Assembly: GCF_019511525.1 (NCBI RefSeq)
Contig: NZ_JAEUAT010000014.1
Span: 1 to 64,000 of the forward strand
Length of the DNA stretch: 64,000 nt
Reading direction: 5' to 3'
DNA from: Rhizobium cauense
GTDB taxonomy: Bacteria; Pseudomonadota; Alphaproteobacteria; Rhizobiales; Rhizobiaceae
The notes below the pieces were generated by a model that was not told the DNA's origin, did no database searches, and was given only the letters and a program-made list of their open reading frames with translations. Below are positions 53,482 to 62,259 of the stretch, in pieces. The position numbers and the translations under genes were made by a program. How positions within the stretch are numbered: position 1 is the stretch's first letter; the number at the start of each line of letters is the position of its first letter.

Positions 53482-54579
53482 ATGAAAGAGGTCGACATCA
53501 GCTATCGGACAATGTTCGCGGAGCTAACTCAGCGGACGTTGGACCCGCAATTTTCTGCGGATTTCCCCTTGGAGGGATGGTTTGTAACCGTAACCGTGAA
53601 GAACCGCGAGTACTGGTATTTTGACCTCCCAACGCCGGCGGGCAAAGACAAGCGAAGCTACATCGGCCCCGCTAGCGACGAAGCGATCACCGAGCGGGTG
53701 AAGGCGCACATGGAGATCAAGGACAACATCCGGGAGCGGAGGCGGATGGTCAGCACACTTCGCCGTGCTGGCCTACCTGGCCCAGACTCATTTGCCGGTA
53801 ACGTCACAAAGGCCCTGGCCGACGCCGGCCTGTTCCGTCTGCGGGCCGTCTTGATCGGGTCGGTGGCATTCAGTACCTACGCAGGAATGTTAGGGGTCCG
53901 GCTGCCTGCAGCGTCCATGCAGACAGGCGACGCGGATTTCGCCCAAGATTTCGCGATCTCAGCCGAAGTCCAAGACAGCCTGCCGCCAATCCTCGACATC
54001 CTCCGGTCGGTGGATCCCGAATTTCGAGCGGTTCCGCACCAGGCTGACAAAGCCGAGGTGGTCGCGTTCGTGAACAGAAAGAGCTACCGGGTGGAGTTCC
54101 TGACCGGGAATCGGGGATCGGACGAATACACGGGCAAGCCGTCGCCAATGCCGGCTCTCGGCGGCGCGTCGGCGGAAAGCCTGCGGTTCCTTGACTACCT
54201 GATCTATGACCCTGTCCGCACGGTGCTACTCTTCCGTGAAGGCGTGAACGTTCTTGTCCCGGCGCCCGAGAGGTATGCCGTCCACAAGCTGATCGTCTCC
54301 TCCCGAAGGCATAGGGACGCGTTAGGACGCTTGAAGGCGGACAAAGACTTGTTGCAGGCAGCATTACTCTTCGAGGCCCTCAAGGAGACGCGGCATGGAG
54401 ATGAATTGGCTGATGCTTGGGAAGAAGCATGGGAGCGCGGAGATGCCTGGAAGGAAGCCATCGTCAGCGGTCTATCGAGGCTGCCCAAAAACGGGGTGAA
54501 GGCTCTGGAAGGGGCCCTCGGTCCCGGCGTGGTCGAAGCCCTTCTGCAAAGGAGACCTCGGGGCAACTTGCCTGAATGA
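53482..54579 (+). CDS. Nucleotidyltransferase-fold protein (GSU2403 / NTP_transf_8 type)
   Basis: The 365-residue protein has an N-terminal region of about 110 residues (LEGWFVTVTVKNREYWYFDLP, then RSYIGPASDE) and a nucleotidyltransferase core: LIGSVAFSTYAGMLG carries the glycine-serine motif and TGDADFA the metal-binding DxD. A helical C-terminal part follows. Related folds include MenT/AbiEii toxins, which add nucleotides to tRNA, but this family's function is unknown. AAAGGAG lies upstream of three start codons in a row (GTG 53476, ATG 53479, ATG 53482). I see no antitoxin gene next to it. The paired TTATAAGG repeats upstream suggest regulated expression. Confidence 0.78.
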   Translation: MKEVDISYRTMFAELTQRTLDPQFSADFPLEGWFVTVTVKNREYWYFDLPTPAGKDKRSYIGPASDEAITERVKAHMEIKDNIRERRRMVSTLRRAGLPGPDSFAGNVTKALADAGLFRLRAVLIGSVAFSTYAGMLGVRLPAASMQTGDADFAQDFAISAEVQDSLPPILDILRSVDPEFRAVPHQADKAEVVAFVNRKSYRVEFLTGNRGSDEYTGKPSPMPALGGASAESLRFLDYLIYDPVRTVLLFREGVNVLVPAPERYAVHKLIVSSRRHRDALGRLKADKDLLQAALLFEALKETRHGDELADAWEEAWERGDAWKEAIVSGLSRLPKNGVKALEGALGPGVVEALLQRRPRGNLPE

Positions 54580-54995
54580 TAGGCTGCTGGGACCAAACAT
54601 CATCGTAAAATGGGGTTGGGTGGGATCCCGTCATGCTGAGTTTGGCACTAAGTTCACTTCATAGCGGCACATCGTATAGTGTCCTACTGGCTTGCAACTT
54701 TCATGCTGCCAGGCTGGTGCCGGAGCCTGGCCAGGCCAGCTACACGCTCCTCTCTCAAAACGAAAAAAGTCCGCCTCAGAGACGGACCAATTTCAATGCC
54801 TATTCGATGTTGCCTATCGCAACCCATTACTTATGCGACGGGGATAGAATGCACTACGATCGTTAAGCCTTCGCTAATGTACAAAAGGTTCTCACGGCGT
54901 CGTCCGCAGTAATGCGTCAGCTTAACAACACCCGCCGCATCATGCTAACGGGTTAGAATCATTGGCGCTTTCCATCCTGCCTTCGGGATCACCGA
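54580..54995. other. Intergenic stretch with one terminator-like hairpin
   Basis: About 415 bases without a supported gene; short frames here lack ribosome sites and domains. The only structure seen is the hairpin at 54763-54787. Confidence 0.5.
54763..54787 (-). terminator. Rho-independent terminator-like hairpin on the minus strand
   Basis: Read on the minus strand, GTCCGTC, five bases, GGCGGAC form a 7-bp stem (one G-U pair) followed by six T. It lies about 210 bases downstream of the small secreted protein gene at 54996 and could end that transcript or an undetected small RNA. Confidence 0.5.
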
Positions 54996-55304
54996 CTAAA
55001 AGCTGAAATAGACGGTCACACCTGACCTACGATGATAGGGGTAGTAGTCGCGATAGCCGTACCGCGGATACCCGTAATAGCGCTCACGGTAGCAGTTCCC
55101 ATAATAGCGGCACGAACGGTATGCGTACCGACGATTCCAATCCCGATCTGATCGCCAACGGCCATGGTGCCGGTTTTTGACCTGCACGATATCGCCGGTC
55201 TGCACCTGCTCTGCTTTCGGCATGTGGATGGGTGCGGCGTTTAGCGGTAGTGCAAAAGACGCAGTCAAGACTACTGCTACGAGCGCGGAGAAGAGTTTTT
55301 TCAT
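54996..55304 (-). CDS. Small secreted Arg/Tyr-rich protein
   Basis: The 102-residue product begins with a clear signal peptide (MKKLFSALVAVVLTASFALPLNA, cleavage near residue 24). The mature part starts acidic/polar and becomes a basic, tyrosine-rich stretch from about residue 46 (many R-Y pairs, two cysteines). AGG-containing DNA precedes the ATG. It resembles the many small periplasmic or envelope proteins of Rhizobiaceae (BA14K/RcnB-like in composition only); I do not recognise a domain. Confidence 0.65.
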   Translation of the reverse strand: MKKLFSALVAVVLTASFALPLNAAPIHMPKAEQVQTGDIVQVKNRHHGRWRSDRDWNRRYAYRSCRYYGNCYRERYYGYPRYGYRDYYPYHRRSGVTVYFSF

Positions 55305-55844
55305 GATCGCATCCTTCCAGGTTGCGATTCTGGGTTAACGGGCATTAACCTCCCATGAACATGCTCCCGCTACAGACTCCCTAAGAAGCTTCAGTTGGCG
55401 CGATTTGCTGGCGCAAAACAGGGTTCTCGAGATCCTACTCGCGTGCTACACGTCGCGATCGTTTGGGCAAAAAGCCTTTCCTCTGCGCAAAAACCTTTTC
55501 TATTTTAGGCATTCCTAATGTTCCGAGATACTCGTCAGCTACTTGCTTTCTCGGCTGCCATCGTTGTGCGCGCCCGCCGCCATGATGACGTGCCGTTCTG
55601 ATTAACAGTCACCATTGGCCGACGCTGCGCGCCTTGGTAACGCTGCTACCTCTTTGCACCAGTCGACAGCACCCGGTGTGTTGCATCGTCAAGCGCGTTA
55701 CTTGTTTGGACACCATCCTGCTTCAAGCCGTACGCGGTGTTGGCGCAACCGGATAGGCAGAGCAAGGCAATGCAGATTGGGACGCCACCGCGACCACTCC
55801 TCGGCTGCTGACGGTTATCGGACCATCGTAACCATGGCCCCAAG
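55305..55844. other. Intergenic stretch containing an entericidin-like remnant
   Basis: About 540 bases. An imperfect 19-base direct repeat (GCAAAAAGCCTTTCC / GCAAAAACCTTTTC) lies near 55465-55502, upstream of the small secreted protein gene. The only protein-like segment is the entericidin-like tail at 55646-55810 on the minus strand. Confidence 0.45.
55646..55810 (-). pseudogene. Entericidin-like lipoprotein remnant without a usable start
   Basis: The minus-strand frame ends with ICIALLCLSGCANTAYGLKQ, then DGVQTSNALDDATHRVL and a stop at 55646. This is the lipobox and short helix of entericidin-type small lipoproteins (LSGCANT... with a conserved D/H pattern). No ATG, GTG or TTG in this frame precedes the hydrophobic part in a suitable place, while a GTG with a GAGGAG-like site exists one frame away, so a frameshift in the signal peptide is likely. 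Confidence 0.4.
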
Positions 55845-56978
55845 CTACCAGTTGGTGAGTGCCCCGTCCTCGCGATAGAAGATCGGCAGGCTGGTCTGCT
55901 CGAAAGGATAGCGAGAAAGGCCATCCCAATCGACTTCGAGACCGAGACCCGGCTCGTCTGAGGCGATCAGCCAGCCGTTTTCCCAGCGGTGCGAACTGGT
56001 GATCACGTCGGCGAGGCTCTCGCCCGGCCGGCGCGGCAGTTCCTGGACCAGCATGTTCGGCGTTGCCAGATTGAAATGCAGGCAGGCAGCGGTGGAAACA
56101 GGGCCGATCGGATTGTGCACGGCAATGTCGATAAGATGCGTTTCGCACCAGCCGGCGATCTTGCGCGATTCCGTGAAGCCGGCGGCGATGCACATGTCGA
56201 TACGCGCATAGTCGATCAGTTCTTCTTCGATCAGGGCGCGGAACTGCCACTTGGTGCCCAACTGTTCGCCGGCAGCAATCGGCACGGCGGTCTGCTGACG
56301 TAGCCGGCGGTAGGATTCCGGGTTTTCGACGCGCAGCGGATCCTCGATGAACATCGGACGATAAGGCTCGACACCGCGGCAGAGGCGAACGGCGTCAGCG
56401 ACGCTGGTGCGGGTATGGGCGTCGAAGGCCAGCTCGATCTTGGGGCCGAGTTCGGTGCGAAGAAGCTTGAAGGCTTCGATGCTCCAGTCGACCGCATGCC
56501 GTGGGGCATAAAGTGTGGCGCCGAACGGGCCGCTGTCCCAGCGCAGGCAGTTCCAGCCTTCGGCGGCGCGCTGGCGGGCGACACCCAGCAGTTCCTCCGG
56601 CGAGGCCGCCGCCATATGGCAATAGGTATCGACCTTGTCGCGGACTTTGCCGCCAAGCAGTTGGTAGACCGGCACGCCCAGCGCCTTGCCCTTGATGTCC
56701 CAGAGCGCGATGTCGACGGCGGCGATCGCCGAGGTCAGTACCTGGTTGGAGGGATGAAAGCCGCTTCGCCACATCAGCTGCCAGAGGTGCTCGGAGCGCA
56801 TCGCATCCTGCCCGACCAGCAGCGGCGCCAGGGATTCGATCACGCCCGCGACGCCCAATTCGCGCGACGTCAGCCCGCCTTCGCCGATACCCACAATGCC
56901 CTCGTCGGTCTCGACCTTGACGAACAGCATGGTGCGCCATTCCTTGACGAGATAGGGGGTGACTGCAATGATTTTCAT
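55845..56978 (-). CDS. Enolase-superfamily sugar-acid dehydratase (galactonate dehydratase-like), copy A
   Basis: The 377-residue protein has the mandelate racemase/enolase fold: capping domain to about 120, then the barrel with metal ligands D186 (FDAHTR, with H188), E212 (FIEDP), E238 (GEQL) and H288 (VHNPIGPV). The H288-centred HNPIGP motif is typical of galactonate-type acid sugar dehydratases. It would remove water from an aldonate to give a 2-keto-3-deoxy acid. It is the last visible gene of a leftward operon. Exact substrate cannot be read. Confidence 0.85.
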   Translation of the reverse strand: MKIIAVTPYLVKEWRTMLFVKVETDEGIVGIGEGGLTSRELGVAGVIESLAPLLVGQDAMRSEHLWQLMWRSGFHPSNQVLTSAIAAVDIALWDIKGKALGVPVYQLLGGKVRDKVDTYCHMAAASPEELLGVARQRAAEGWNCLRWDSGPFGATLYAPRHAVDWSIEAFKLLRTELGPKIELAFDAHTRTSVADAVRLCRGVEPYRPMFIEDPLRVENPESYRRLRQQTAVPIAAGEQLGTKWQFRALIEEELIDYARIDMCIAAGFTESRKIAGWCETHLIDIAVHNPIGPVSTAACLHFNLATPNMLVQELPRRPGESLADVITSSHRWENGWLIASDEPGLGLEVDWDGLSRYPFEQTSLPIFYREDGALTNW

Positions 56979-57018
56979 ATCGCTATACTCTCGTTACGGG
57001 CGCTGCGGCCCTTTAGCC

Positions 57019-58170
57019 TTACCAATTGGTGACAGAGCCATCGCGCCGGCTGAGCATCGGCGCCTGCCAGAACTTGAAATCCTGCTTACGCACAAGTTCC
57101 TCATTGATCTCGATGCCGAGACCCGGTGCATCGGGAACGGGATAGGTGGCACGCTCCAGCCGCGGCTGCACCGGAAAGAGGTCGGAATTGTCGAAGCCAA
57201 GATGCTTCTCTGCGGGCGAAGAGCGGGTTTCCAGCCAGGAAAAGTTGGCGACAGCCGCCGCAAAATGCACTGTCGCTGCGGTGCAGATCGGGCCTAGCGG
57301 ATTATGTGGCATCAGGTCGACATAATGCGCTTCGCTCCAGCCCGCGACCTTCATCGCTTCGGTGAGGCCGCCGACATTACAGACATCGATGCGGTTGAAC
57401 TGGTGAATGTCGCGCTCGATGTAAGGGAGGAACTGCCACTTGGAGGCAAATTCCTCGCCGATGGCGAAGGGGATATCGGTCATCCGGCGCAGGGCTTCAT
57501 AGGCTTCCGGCGCTTCGTCCCGGATCGGCTCTTCAAGGAAGTCGAGCGTGCCGCTCGGCATTTTCTGGCAGAAGCTGGCGGCTTCGGCGACTGACAGGCG
57601 ATGGTGATAGTCGACACCGAGAACGACATCGGACCCCAGAGCCTCGCGCGCCTTCACGCACCATTTCGCCGTCGTTGCAATGTGCTCGCGCGGTTCGTAG
57701 ATCGTCTCGTCGTGGCCGGAGGGGGAGAGCCGCATTGCGGTCCAGCCTTCTTCCATCAGCATCTGCGCCTGTTCGATCATCGCCTCGCCGGGCTCGCCCG
57801 AGGTCGTGGCGAATGTCGGAATGCGTTCGCGTTGCTTGCCGCCGAGCAGCTGATAGACCGGCACGCCGAGCGCCTTGCCCTTTATATCATAGAGCGCGAT
57901 GTCGATGGCCGATTGGGCTGCCGCCAGCACACGGCCGCCTTCGAAATACTGGCTTCGATAGAGCTTCTGCCAGATGCCAGCGATGTTGAACGGGTCCATG
58001 TCGACGATGATTTCGGCAAAATGCTCGAGCGCGCCGACCACGGCCTTTTCGCGCCCGGTCAAGCCGCTCTCACCCCAGCCGAAAATGCCCTCGTCGGTTT
58101 CGACCTTCACCAGGAGCTGCGTGCGAATGCCGACCCAGACCGGGAAGGGGCGAATGGCAGTAATTTTCAT
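57019..58170 (-). CDS. Enolase-superfamily sugar-acid dehydratase (galactonate dehydratase-like), copy B
   Basis: The 383-residue paralogue has ligands D187 with H189 (GVDYHHR), E213 (FLEEP), E239 (GEEF) and H289 (PHNPLGPI). It shares the GVPVYQLLGGK capping motif with copy A but differs widely elsewhere, so it is not a recent duplicate. AAGGA lies 6 bases before the ATG. It follows manD by 32 bases. It probably acts on a different aldonate stereoisomer from copy A. Confidence 0.85.
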   Translation of the reverse strand: MKITAIRPFPVWVGIRTQLLVKVETDEGIFGWGESGLTGREKAVVGALEHFAEIIVDMDPFNIAGIWQKLYRSQYFEGGRVLAAAQSAIDIALYDIKGKALGVPVYQLLGGKQRERIPTFATTSGEPGEAMIEQAQMLMEEGWTAMRLSPSGHDETIYEPREHIATTAKWCVKAREALGSDVVLGVDYHHRLSVAEAASFCQKMPSGTLDFLEEPIRDEAPEAYEALRRMTDIPFAIGEEFASKWQFLPYIERDIHQFNRIDVCNVGGLTEAMKVAGWSEAHYVDLMPHNPLGPICTAATVHFAAAVANFSWLETRSSPAEKHLGFDNSDLFPVQPRLERATYPVPDAPGLGIEINEELVRKQDFKFWQAPMLSRRDGSVTNW

Positions 58171-58202
58171 GGGATGTCCTTGATGTCCGGGTACGGGAGG
58201 CG

Positions 58203-59411
58203 CTACCAGTGCCAGAGCGTGCCGTCCTCGAGACGGTTCACCGGCAGATAGGCGCGTTGATAGGGGTATTTTGTCGCCAGTTCCTCGTTGATGTCGACGC
58301 CGTGGCCATGCGCATTGCCCGGGTGCAACATGCCATCTTCGAGGGTCCAGGCGCTCGGGAACACTTCGAGGATTTCCGGTAGGTAGCCCGAGAATTCCTG
58401 GATGCCGAAATTGGGTGCCCAGAGATCGAGATGGAGGTTGGCGCCGAGGCAGATGGGCGACATGTCCATCGCTCCATGGCAGCCCGTCCGCACGGAATAG
58501 ACGGAGGCGAAATCCATGACCCGGCGCATCGGAGTGATGCCGCCGGCATGCACCACGGTCATGCGGATATAGTCGATCAGCTGCTCTTCTATGAGCAGGC
58601 GGGCGTCCCAGATGGTGTTGAACACTTCGCCCACGGCCAAGGGCGTGGTGGTGTGCTTCCGGATCAGCCTGAAACCTTCCTGCAATTCGGCTGCAACCGT
58701 GTCCTCAAGCCAGAAGAGATTGTAGGGCTCGAGCGACTTGCCGAGCCGCGCCGCCTCGATCGGCGTCAGGCGGTGGTGGGTATCGTGGAGAAGATGGACA
58801 TCCTCTCCGTAGGTCGCGCGCACCGAGTCGAACAGTTTCGGGACGTAGTTCAGATATTTGGGCGTCGACCAGACCTCTTCGCGCGGCATGGCGTCATCGG
58901 CGGCATTGGTCGTGACCGCGTATTTTCCGGTTCCGTAGACATTGGGAAGACTCGGAATGCCGGTCTGGCATCGGATCGCCTTGAACCCCTGATCGAGTTT
59001 CGCACCGACGGCCTCGACGCATTCGGCGATATCGGTTCCCTGGGCATGCGTGTAGCAGAGGACGCGGTCGCGCGAGGCGCCGCCGAACAGCTCATAAAGC
59101 GGCATGCCAGCCGCCTTGGCCTTGATGTCCCAGAGGGCCGTATCGATGCCTGAGATCGCGCACATCGTCACCGGGCCGCGACGCCAATAGGCACCGCGAT
59201 AGAGATACTGCCAGATGTCTTCGATCTGGCGCGCATCGCGCCCGATCAGGCAGGGGATGATGTGTTCCTCGAGATAGGCGACAACCGACAGTTCGCGGCC
59301 GTTCAGTGTGGCATCACCGACGCCATAGAGGCCTTGGTCGGTCATGATCTTGACGGTGACGAAATTGCGTCCGGGCGAGCAGACGATGACCTTGATGTCG
59401 ATAATCTTCAC
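58203..59411 (-). CDS. manD: D-mannonate dehydratase (ManD/RspA type)
   Basis: The 402-residue enzyme converts D-mannonate to 2-keto-3-deoxygluconate. The known active-site residues of ManD fall at identical positions: R147, Y159, D210 and H212 in HDTHHR, E236 in LEDT, E262 in GEVF, H312 in CHGAMD, and the C-terminal W402 in DGTLWHW. Length is also exactly that of characterised ManD. The start is GTG at 59409-59411 with AGGAGG 8 bases upstream, overlapping the transporter ATPase stop by GTGA. This directly links the upstream importer to uronate/aldonate breakdown. Confidence 0.92.
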   Translation of the reverse strand: MKIIDIKVIVCSPGRNFVTVKIMTDQGLYGVGDATLNGRELSVVAYLEEHIIPCLIGRDARQIEDIWQYLYRGAYWRRGPVTMCAISGIDTALWDIKAKAAGMPLYELFGGASRDRVLCYTHAQGTDIAECVEAVGAKLDQGFKAIRCQTGIPSLPNVYGTGKYAVTTNAADDAMPREEVWSTPKYLNYVPKLFDSVRATYGEDVHLLHDTHHRLTPIEAARLGKSLEPYNLFWLEDTVAAELQEGFRLIRKHTTTPLAVGEVFNTIWDARLLIEEQLIDYIRMTVVHAGGITPMRRVMDFASVYSVRTGCHGAMDMSPICLGANLHLDLWAPNFGIQEFSGYLPEILEVFPSAWTLEDGMLHPGNAHGHGVDINEELATKYPYQRAYLPVNRLEDGTLWHW

Positions 59412-61102
59412 GAAAGAGCCTCCTGGTAACGGACGCGGTTTTCCAGGCGCCGGTCACGCGGATCGGGATGGGGAATGGCGGAAAGCAGTGCGCGGGTATA
59501 GGCGTGCTGCGGATTACCGGTGACATCGTCAGTCGTTCCGGTTTCGACGATACGGCCGCGATACATCACGGCAACCCGGTCGCACATGTAGCGAATGACC
59601 GACATGTCGTGGGAGATGAAGATGAAGGAGAGACCCATCTCGTCCTGCAGCTTCATCATCAGGTCCAGCATCTGGCTGCGCAACGACACATCGAGAGCCG
59701 AGGTCGCTTCATCGGCGATGATGAGGCGCGGCTTGACGGCGATGGCGCGGGCAATACCGATACGCTGGCGCTGTCCGCCGGAAAAGGCATGCGGATAGCG
59801 CTCGCGCCAGGAGGGTTCGAGGCCGACCTGCTCCATCAGGGCCGCCACGCGCGCATCCAGTTCCTTGCCGCGGGCGAGCTTGGCGAGCTTCAGCGGTTCG
59901 GCGATGATATCGGCAACGGTCTTGCGCGGATTGAGCGAACCGACGGGATCCTGGAAGATCATGCGGATATCGCGTCGCGCCGATTTCAGCGCTTCGCCCT
60001 GGGCCGAGCACAGGTCGACGATCGAGCCGTCGGCCCGGCGGAAATTCGCCGTTCCTTCCTGCGGATCATAGACGCGCAGCAGGCATCGGCCCATGGTCGT
60101 CTTGCCGGAGCCGCTTTCGCCGACGATGCCGAGGGTTTCGCCGGGGGAGACTGTCAACGAGACATTGTCCAGCGCCTTGAGGCCGCTTGGGAATGTCAGG
60201 CTCATGCCGCGGACGTCGAGCAGGGTGTCGGGGGCCATCGACACCGGTTCACGCTGGACCCGGATCTCGGCCTTGCTTTCGAGCTTCACCACGGAGCCGA
60301 TCAGCATCCGCGTGTAATCATTTTGCGGGGCATGGAATATCTGGTCGACAGGACCGCGCTCCATCACCTTTCCGCGGAACATCACCAGCACTTCGTCGGC
60401 GATCTCCGCCACCACGCCCATGTCGTGGGTGATGAACAGCACCGCCATGCCGTGCTCTGCCTGAAGCCGCTTGATCAATGACAGGATTTCCGCCTGCGTG
60501 GTCACGTCGAGGGCGGTCGTCGGCTCGTCGGCAATGAGGATGGAAGGATTGCAGGCCAGCGCCATGGCAATCATCACCCGCTGGCGCATGCCGCCAGAGA
60601 ACTCGAACGTATAGCGGTCGATCGCCTTTTCCGGGTTCGGGATCTCGACATGCTTGAGAAGTTCGATCACCCGGGCGCGGCGCTCCGCCTTCGGCGTGCC
60701 GAAATGAATGCGCAGGGATTCGCCGATCTGCTCGCCGATACGGTGGATCGGCGAGAGAGACGACATTGGCTCCTGGAAGATCATGGCGATCTCCCGGCCG
60801 CGGATGGCGCGGATGTCACGGCCGCGCGGGTCGAGCGTAGCTATGTCGACGCTGCTGCCGTCGGCATGCGTCAATTCGATCGAGCCGCCGACGATGCGGC
60901 CGGGACGATCGACGATCTGCAGCACGGCGCGCGCCGAGACCGACTTGCCCGAGCCACTCTCGCCGACCACGCAGAGCGTCTTGCCGCGATAGAGATCGAA
61001 GGACACGTCGTCCACGGCCTTGACCACGCCGGTACGCGTCGGGAATTGCACTTTCAGGTTCCGGACGCTGAGAACGGACTGATTATCGGGAATGGAAGTC
61101 AT
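59408..61102 (-). CDS. Peptide-type ABC transporter ATPase, DppD-DppF fusion
   Basis: The 564-residue protein joins two complete ABC ATPases of the oligopeptide family: Walker A GESGSGKSVSA and GESGSGKTTMG, signatures FSGGMRQRVMIAMAL and FSGGQRQRIGIARAI, Walker B LIADEPTTALD and LIADEATSALD. Each half ends with the short DppD/F-type extension. Peptide-class importers are also used for sugars, for example the alpha-galactoside importer of Ensifer, so sugar-acid oligomers are possible cargo. ATG 61102 overlaps the upstream permease stop by one base (TGATG). Confidence 0.9.
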   Translation of the reverse strand: MTSIPDNQSVLSVRNLKVQFPTRTGVVKAVDDVSFDLYRGKTLCVVGESGSGKSVSARAVLQIVDRPGRIVGGSIELTHADGSSVDIATLDPRGRDIRAIRGREIAMIFQEPMSSLSPIHRIGEQIGESLRIHFGTPKAERRARVIELLKHVEIPNPEKAIDRYTFEFSGGMRQRVMIAMALACNPSILIADEPTTALDVTTQAEILSLIKRLQAEHGMAVLFITHDMGVVAEIADEVLVMFRGKVMERGPVDQIFHAPQNDYTRMLIGSVVKLESKAEIRVQREPVSMAPDTLLDVRGMSLTFPSGLKALDNVSLTVSPGETLGIVGESGSGKTTMGRCLLRVYDPQEGTANFRRADGSIVDLCSAQGEALKSARRDIRMIFQDPVGSLNPRKTVADIIAEPLKLAKLARGKELDARVAALMEQVGLEPSWRERYPHAFSGGQRQRIGIARAIAVKPRLIIADEATSALDVSLRSQMLDLMMKLQDEMGLSFIFISHDMSVIRYMCDRVAVMYRGRIVETGTTDDVTGNPQHAYTRALLSAIPHPDPRDRRLENRVRYQEALS

Positions 61103-62259
61103 CAATGCGCCTCATACGGGTCGGCAGCGTCGCGCAGGCCGTCGCCCAGGAAGTTCAGGCTGAGGATGGAAATCACGATAGCCACGCCAGGCACGAACAG
61201 GAGCCAGGGAGCTTGCGAAACCGCGCGGATGTTCTGCGCTTCCTGCAGCAGGGTGCCCCACGAGACGATCGGCGGCTGCAGGCCGATGCCGAGGAAGGAG
61301 AGGGCGGTTTCGGCGAGGATCATGCTCGGTATCGCCAGCGTCAGCGTGGCGATGATGTGGCTCATGAAGGACGGCACCAGATGGTGAAAGATGATGCCGA
61401 TCTCGCTCATGCCGTCGAGCCGGGCGGCAATGACGAAGTCCTCGTTGCGCAGCGACAGAAAGCGTCCACGGACTTCGCGGGCAAGCGATGTCCAGCCCAG
61501 AAGTGAAACGATAAGGGTGATGACGAAATAGGTCTGCAGCGGTGGCCAGGACAGCGGAATGGCGGCGGCGAGACCCATCCAGAGCGGAATGGTCGGGATC
61601 GATCGCAGGAACTCGATGACGCGCTGGATGACCGTGTCGGTGAGGCCGCCGAAGAAACCGGAAATGCCGCCGATGGTGACGCCTAGGATGAGGCTGAGAA
61701 ACACCCCGACAAGACCGATGGACAGCGAGATGCGGGCGCCGTGTACCACGCGGGAGAAGATATCGCGGCCAAGCCGGTCCGCACCGAAGAGATACATGGA
61801 ATCGCCGGGACCGGCGCCGATCATGCCCACGAGCTTGTGCTGCATGGGGATGAGACCCATGAGGCTATAGGGCTCAGAGGGCACGAAGAAGCCGACCTTT
61901 ACCGGCTTTTGCGGATCCGGCGTGAAGACGCGCCGCATGGATTCGGTGTTCAGTTTCATCGCCAGGCCGTCCACATGGGGGGCGAACTGACCGTCGAGGA
62001 AAAGGCCGAGCGTCTGCGGCGGCGCATAGGTGAAGCGTGCGTTGGTCTTGTTCGGGTCATAGGGCGCGATGAAATCGGCCAGCGCCGCGACCAGATACAG
62101 GAACAGCACGAGGAAGAGGCTGACCACCGCGACCCGGTGCTTGATGAATTTCAGCCAGAACAGCTTCCATTGTCCGGCAACGGCGATCTCTGCATTGCGC
62201 GGATCAATGAGGGTATGGTCGATACCCGAGGATGGCAGTTCGGAAATTTCTGTGGTCAT
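61102..62259 (-). CDS. Peptide-type ABC permease (DppC-like)
   Basis: The 385-residue membrane protein starts with a cytoplasmic tail and first helix (VAVVSLFLVLFLYLVAALADFI), then an enlarged periplasmic loop of about 120 residues before the core permease domain with LFGADRLGRDIFSRVVHGARISL, the EAA-type loop VIAARLDGMSEIGIIFHHLVPS and ILAETALSFLGIGLQPP. The enlarged loop is typical of a subgroup that carries glycosides. Start ATG at 62257-62259 overlaps the upstream permease by ATGA; the longer frame to 63024 is not coding. Confidence 0.88.
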   Translation of the reverse strand: MTTEISELPSSGIDHTLIDPRNAEIAVAGQWKLFWLKFIKHRVAVVSLFLVLFLYLVAALADFIAPYDPNKTNARFTYAPPQTLGLFLDGQFAPHVDGLAMKLNTESMRRVFTPDPQKPVKVGFFVPSEPYSLMGLIPMQHKLVGMIGAGPGDSMYLFGADRLGRDIFSRVVHGARISLSIGLVGVFLSLILGVTIGGISGFFGGLTDTVIQRVIEFLRSIPTIPLWMGLAAAIPLSWPPLQTYFVITLIVSLLGWTSLAREVRGRFLSLRNEDFVIAARLDGMSEIGIIFHHLVPSFMSHIIATLTLAIPSMILAETALSFLGIGLQPPIVSWGTLLQEAQNIRAVSQAPWLLFVPGVAIVISILSLNFLGDGLRDAADPYEAH

